From contig LATX02000196.1 of NCBI GenBank assembly GCA_001466705.2, positions 124,001 to 188,000 of the forward strand: DNA of 64,000 bases, given 5' to 3'. The stretch comes from Moniliophthora roreri. Its lineage: Eukaryota > Basidiomycota > Agaricomycetes > Agaricales > Marasmiaceae. Under the pieces are notes generated by a model. That model was given only the letters and a program-made list of their open reading frames with translations. It was not told the DNA's origin and did not search any database. How positions within the stretch are numbered: position 1 is the first letter of the stretch; every line of letters starts with the position of its first letter. The translations under genes were made by a program, and so were the position numbers. Below, piece after piece: positions 61,315-64,000 of the stretch.

Positions 61315-63497
61315 CTAAATTCTTCCTCGTACTTCTTTAATCCATTCCCTATCCGCCTGCACAAGATCTCTCTCAAATTTGACAAACGTCTCAGTAGCTT
61401 CCTTGAATTCGCGTTCAACGATATTGACCACGTTCTGGCATCTCGGACGAATACTACATTTGAACGGAAGTAGGACGGGGACAATACCCTGTGGAATGTA
61501 CTTGAATATCTTTTGTTTCTGTCGACTGAGGTGTAAATACCTTCTTTTCATGATTATCGAAACTGACAGGTATCTCTTTCCCCATAGCATCCTTGAACGG
61601 CGCAAAGTCAAAAGCCCAGATCAAGTTCATTGTATTAAGATTCTGCGAATTGAGTGGGCTCAGTAAACATTCGCGTCGAATGTTCAGATAGAAGTCGTTA
61701 CCAAGGAGTCTCGAGCAATATAGATCCCAGGACAAGCTCTCTGTAATGCATGTCAGTAACACGAACGACGGCGAAGTGAGCAGAAACACACTCTTCCATA
61801 TCCAAATACAAGATCATCACGGAAAAAGGACGCGTCCACTCCTTCCTTGACACCAAACTCATGAGAGAGATATCGTCCAGGATCGAGCACCTCTGGATTA
61901 TCAAAATACTCTGTACATCGAAATGAGCTCGGGGATAGACGATGGTGATTCAATACATACGGGGATTATGATAGATTCCATCTGTGCATAGAATTTAGCA
62001 TAACTAACCGACTAGAAGACATTGTATGTACTAACAGGTGTTAACGAGAATGGTGGTGCCTTTTGGTAGGACGAAACCACGATACTCCTCGTCAGCTAAT
62101 GTAGCATGCGGAACGATCGGTGAAACTGGATGGAAACGGTGAACCTGAAAGGCAACCATGTTGAGAGAGTGGTCTGTCATCACAATATATCAGTATATAC
62201 CTCTTTGATGAGGGCCTGGATGTATGGAAGATCTTTGATATCAGAGAGAGTCGGCATTCTCTCCCGGCCAACCACTCCGTCGATTTCTGCTTGGGCTTTC
62301 CGTTGCACATCTGGAAATACGATGAGCGCCATTACAAGACATCTCAGAAAGGATGCAGTGGTTTCTGTGCCCCCTTCGAGCAGGATGCCTCCAAGGTACC
62401 TGTGTTCGCAAGGTCAGTCACTGGAACTCAAAGGGTGTTCAACACTGACCCAGTCATTTCTCTGTCGAATCCTAGCTCCTCTTCCTTCATTAGAACCTTT
62501 TCCATGTACGACCCATTCTCCTCTCCCCTCTTCATTCGTTGTTCACACTCATCCAGAAGCCCAAAATATAGTGCTCGTTGCTTCTGCCTCGTTTCTGAAG
62601 CCAGTTGTTTCCACCACGCCCATGACTCGGGAATGTAATCAAGAAACGGTAATAGATCCACAGGAGGGACCACCGTTGGCGACAGACATCGGTTCCATAG
62701 CTCTTTAGATTCGAAAAAGCCTAAGGATTCTGGTGTTTCGTAGCGCGGACAGCGCTCCCCAAATAAGACGGACATGATGACTGAGTTGGTATAGCGCCCA
62801 ATATGGTTGAAGAAGTCGTCGGGATTTTGAATGAAATCATACAATACTTGGGTAGCTTCTGCTCGCTATTATCGGAACGGTGAATAGTCCTTGACCTGGA
62901 ACGATCGACTTAACAGACCTGTATCGGTAAATAACTCTCAGCTGCCGCAGGTGTGAGAATCGTATGTGCTGCTTTTCGGAGAGCACGCCATGTATCAGCT
63001 ATTTGAGACGGTTGTTATCCAATCTAAATAGTAAGATAGAGAGTCCGATCCTTACAGTAGCCACAGAGTCCCATATTCAAATCATTCGTAACCCTCTTGC
63101 CCATATGGTATTTTGGCCGGTCTGCAGTGGTCGCACTCCGTCTATCCATCAACTCTGAAACTGCTTCCATCCCGCTGATAACGATGACGGTGCCGGAACT
63201 GATTTTGAGAGAGTAGATGTCGCCGTATTGCTGGGCCCATTCGGTGAACCTGTTCCATGATAATTATTATGAGAACGGGGTGAAAACGGTGAAATTGAAA
63301 GGTAGCTCTCACTTGAGATGGGGGTCTTCAGTCGGAAAGATGTGGAGGTTGCCGAGTATTGGGACTGTGGGTGGACCACCAGGTAAGTATTTCTCCCGTC
63401 TCCCAATCTTGAGTGTCTTCTGGATAAGCCAAGCGAGGAGGAAGAGGAACACGAGTAGAGTGAGGTTGTTGTCTTGCCAAGGGATTAGAATGGCCAT
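61315..63497 (-). CDS. Cytochrome P450, copy 4
   Basis: 545 aa. Exons 63313-63497, 63056-63249, 62919-62998, 62450-62865, 62201-62399, 62036-62144, 61961-61981, 61792-61910, 61702-61740, 61541-61642, 61315-61488. Very close to copy 3. EGGTETT, ExxR and FGYGRRACPG are intact. Its third intron has a rearranged 3' end (AATAG acceptor before CGAGCAG), which fixes the splice phase of the other copies. N-terminus MAILIPW. Confidence 0.92.
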
Positions 63498-63509
63498 GAT
63501 ATGAGTTGA

Positions 63510-63870
63510 ATGGGTCTTCTTCGCCTCTTTAAACGTATTTTTGTGAGATTTCACTGACAGAAGTCGGAGGGACAGGTGATGTTGTCACTTGAACGATAAA
63601 GTTTCCGTTACTACCAAAACGAACAAAGTCTCCTGCGTAACACCATTCGATAGTGCCCCGATTGTTGCACCAATAATAGCGCATTGTCGCGGTTTTTTAA
63701 TCCGAGGAAGCCAGCTATACCTGAAGGCTGAGAAAGTATTTAACGACATCGAGAAGTCCCGGATGAATGTTAGTCGAGCTTGTGGTGGTCAATAGGAAGG
63801 GCCGCGCCGCGTTACGAAGAATCGCGAGCGCTCTTACACAGAAGTTCCCACAATTTTGCCCTACATCGAC
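63510..63870 (-). repeat. P450 upstream repeat, copy 4
   Basis: Fourth copy of the promoter/leader block (see 46325-46690). The last 130 bases of the window beyond it show no feature. Confidence 0.65.
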
Positions 63871-64000
63871 AGCCTCACCTCTGTGGATCATCCTGCTGGT
63901 ATGAAGTGTACTATTTCACCTGGATAGACAAGTCAGATGAGAATCACCAAGTACGTCAATTTTGAACCTACCATTAATGAGTAGTCACTGAACAGTCATC

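Overview
The window is nuclear DNA of a filamentous basidiomycete, most likely an Agaricomycete. Nearly every gene is split by introns of about 50-65 nt. The gene content also fits: class I hydrophobins, GMC oxidoreductases of the aryl-alcohol-oxidase type, GH5 exo-beta-1,3-glucanases, a P450 family expanded in place, and a C-terminally anchored histidine-phosphatase family. No CRISPR array, bacterial operon or viral gene was seen.

Layout. 1-6 kb: housekeeping genes, namely the 3' half of UTP20 (rRNA processing), a geranylgeranyl diphosphate synthase and a small Cys-rich protein. 6-18 kb: a minus-strand family array of three histidine-acid-phosphatase-like genes (HAP-A, -B, -C) and one PRISE-like NAD(P) reductase, with a dead reductase copy and a dead HAP fragment between them. 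A CpG-free block separates HAP-A and HAP-B. 18.8-21.2 kb: SRP72 (strikingly short) and a pinin-domain gene, divergent from a shared promoter that holds a perfect 12-bp palindrome. 21.8-36.2 kb: four intact class I hydrophobin genes and one decayed copy, interleaved with a tRNA relic, a phosphatase-like protein lacking the usual cysteine, a CFEM-like GPI protein and a type-B carboxylesterase. 37.3-43 kb: two tandem 12-exon GMC oxidoreductases plus a relic of a third. 43.9-63.5 kb: two GH5 exo-beta-1,3-glucanases and four P450s (two on plus, two on minus, arranged around the second glucanase). Three of the P450 copies are followed by a ubiquitin C-terminal hydrolase copy: one intact, two truncated in the same way. 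A 1.06-kb element with terminal inverted repeats has inserted in one P450 unit.

How it fits together. The left edge and 18.8-21.2 kb are core cell biology. The rest is a mosaic of secreted, cell-wall or secondary-metabolism families multiplying by local segmental duplication, with a functional and a decayed copy of nearly every family side by side. I see no single conserved operon-like system. The unusual signals are in gene structure (a 6-nt microexon kept in three paralogs, an 18-nt microexon carrying the catalytic serine of an esterase, several GC-AG introns and one GA-AG donor) and in genome dynamics (CpG decay reaching into a gene, a pseudogene co-duplicated with live P450s). Exon boundaries below were worked out by hand from splice motifs, reading phase and comparison between paralogs; no search or alignment program was run.
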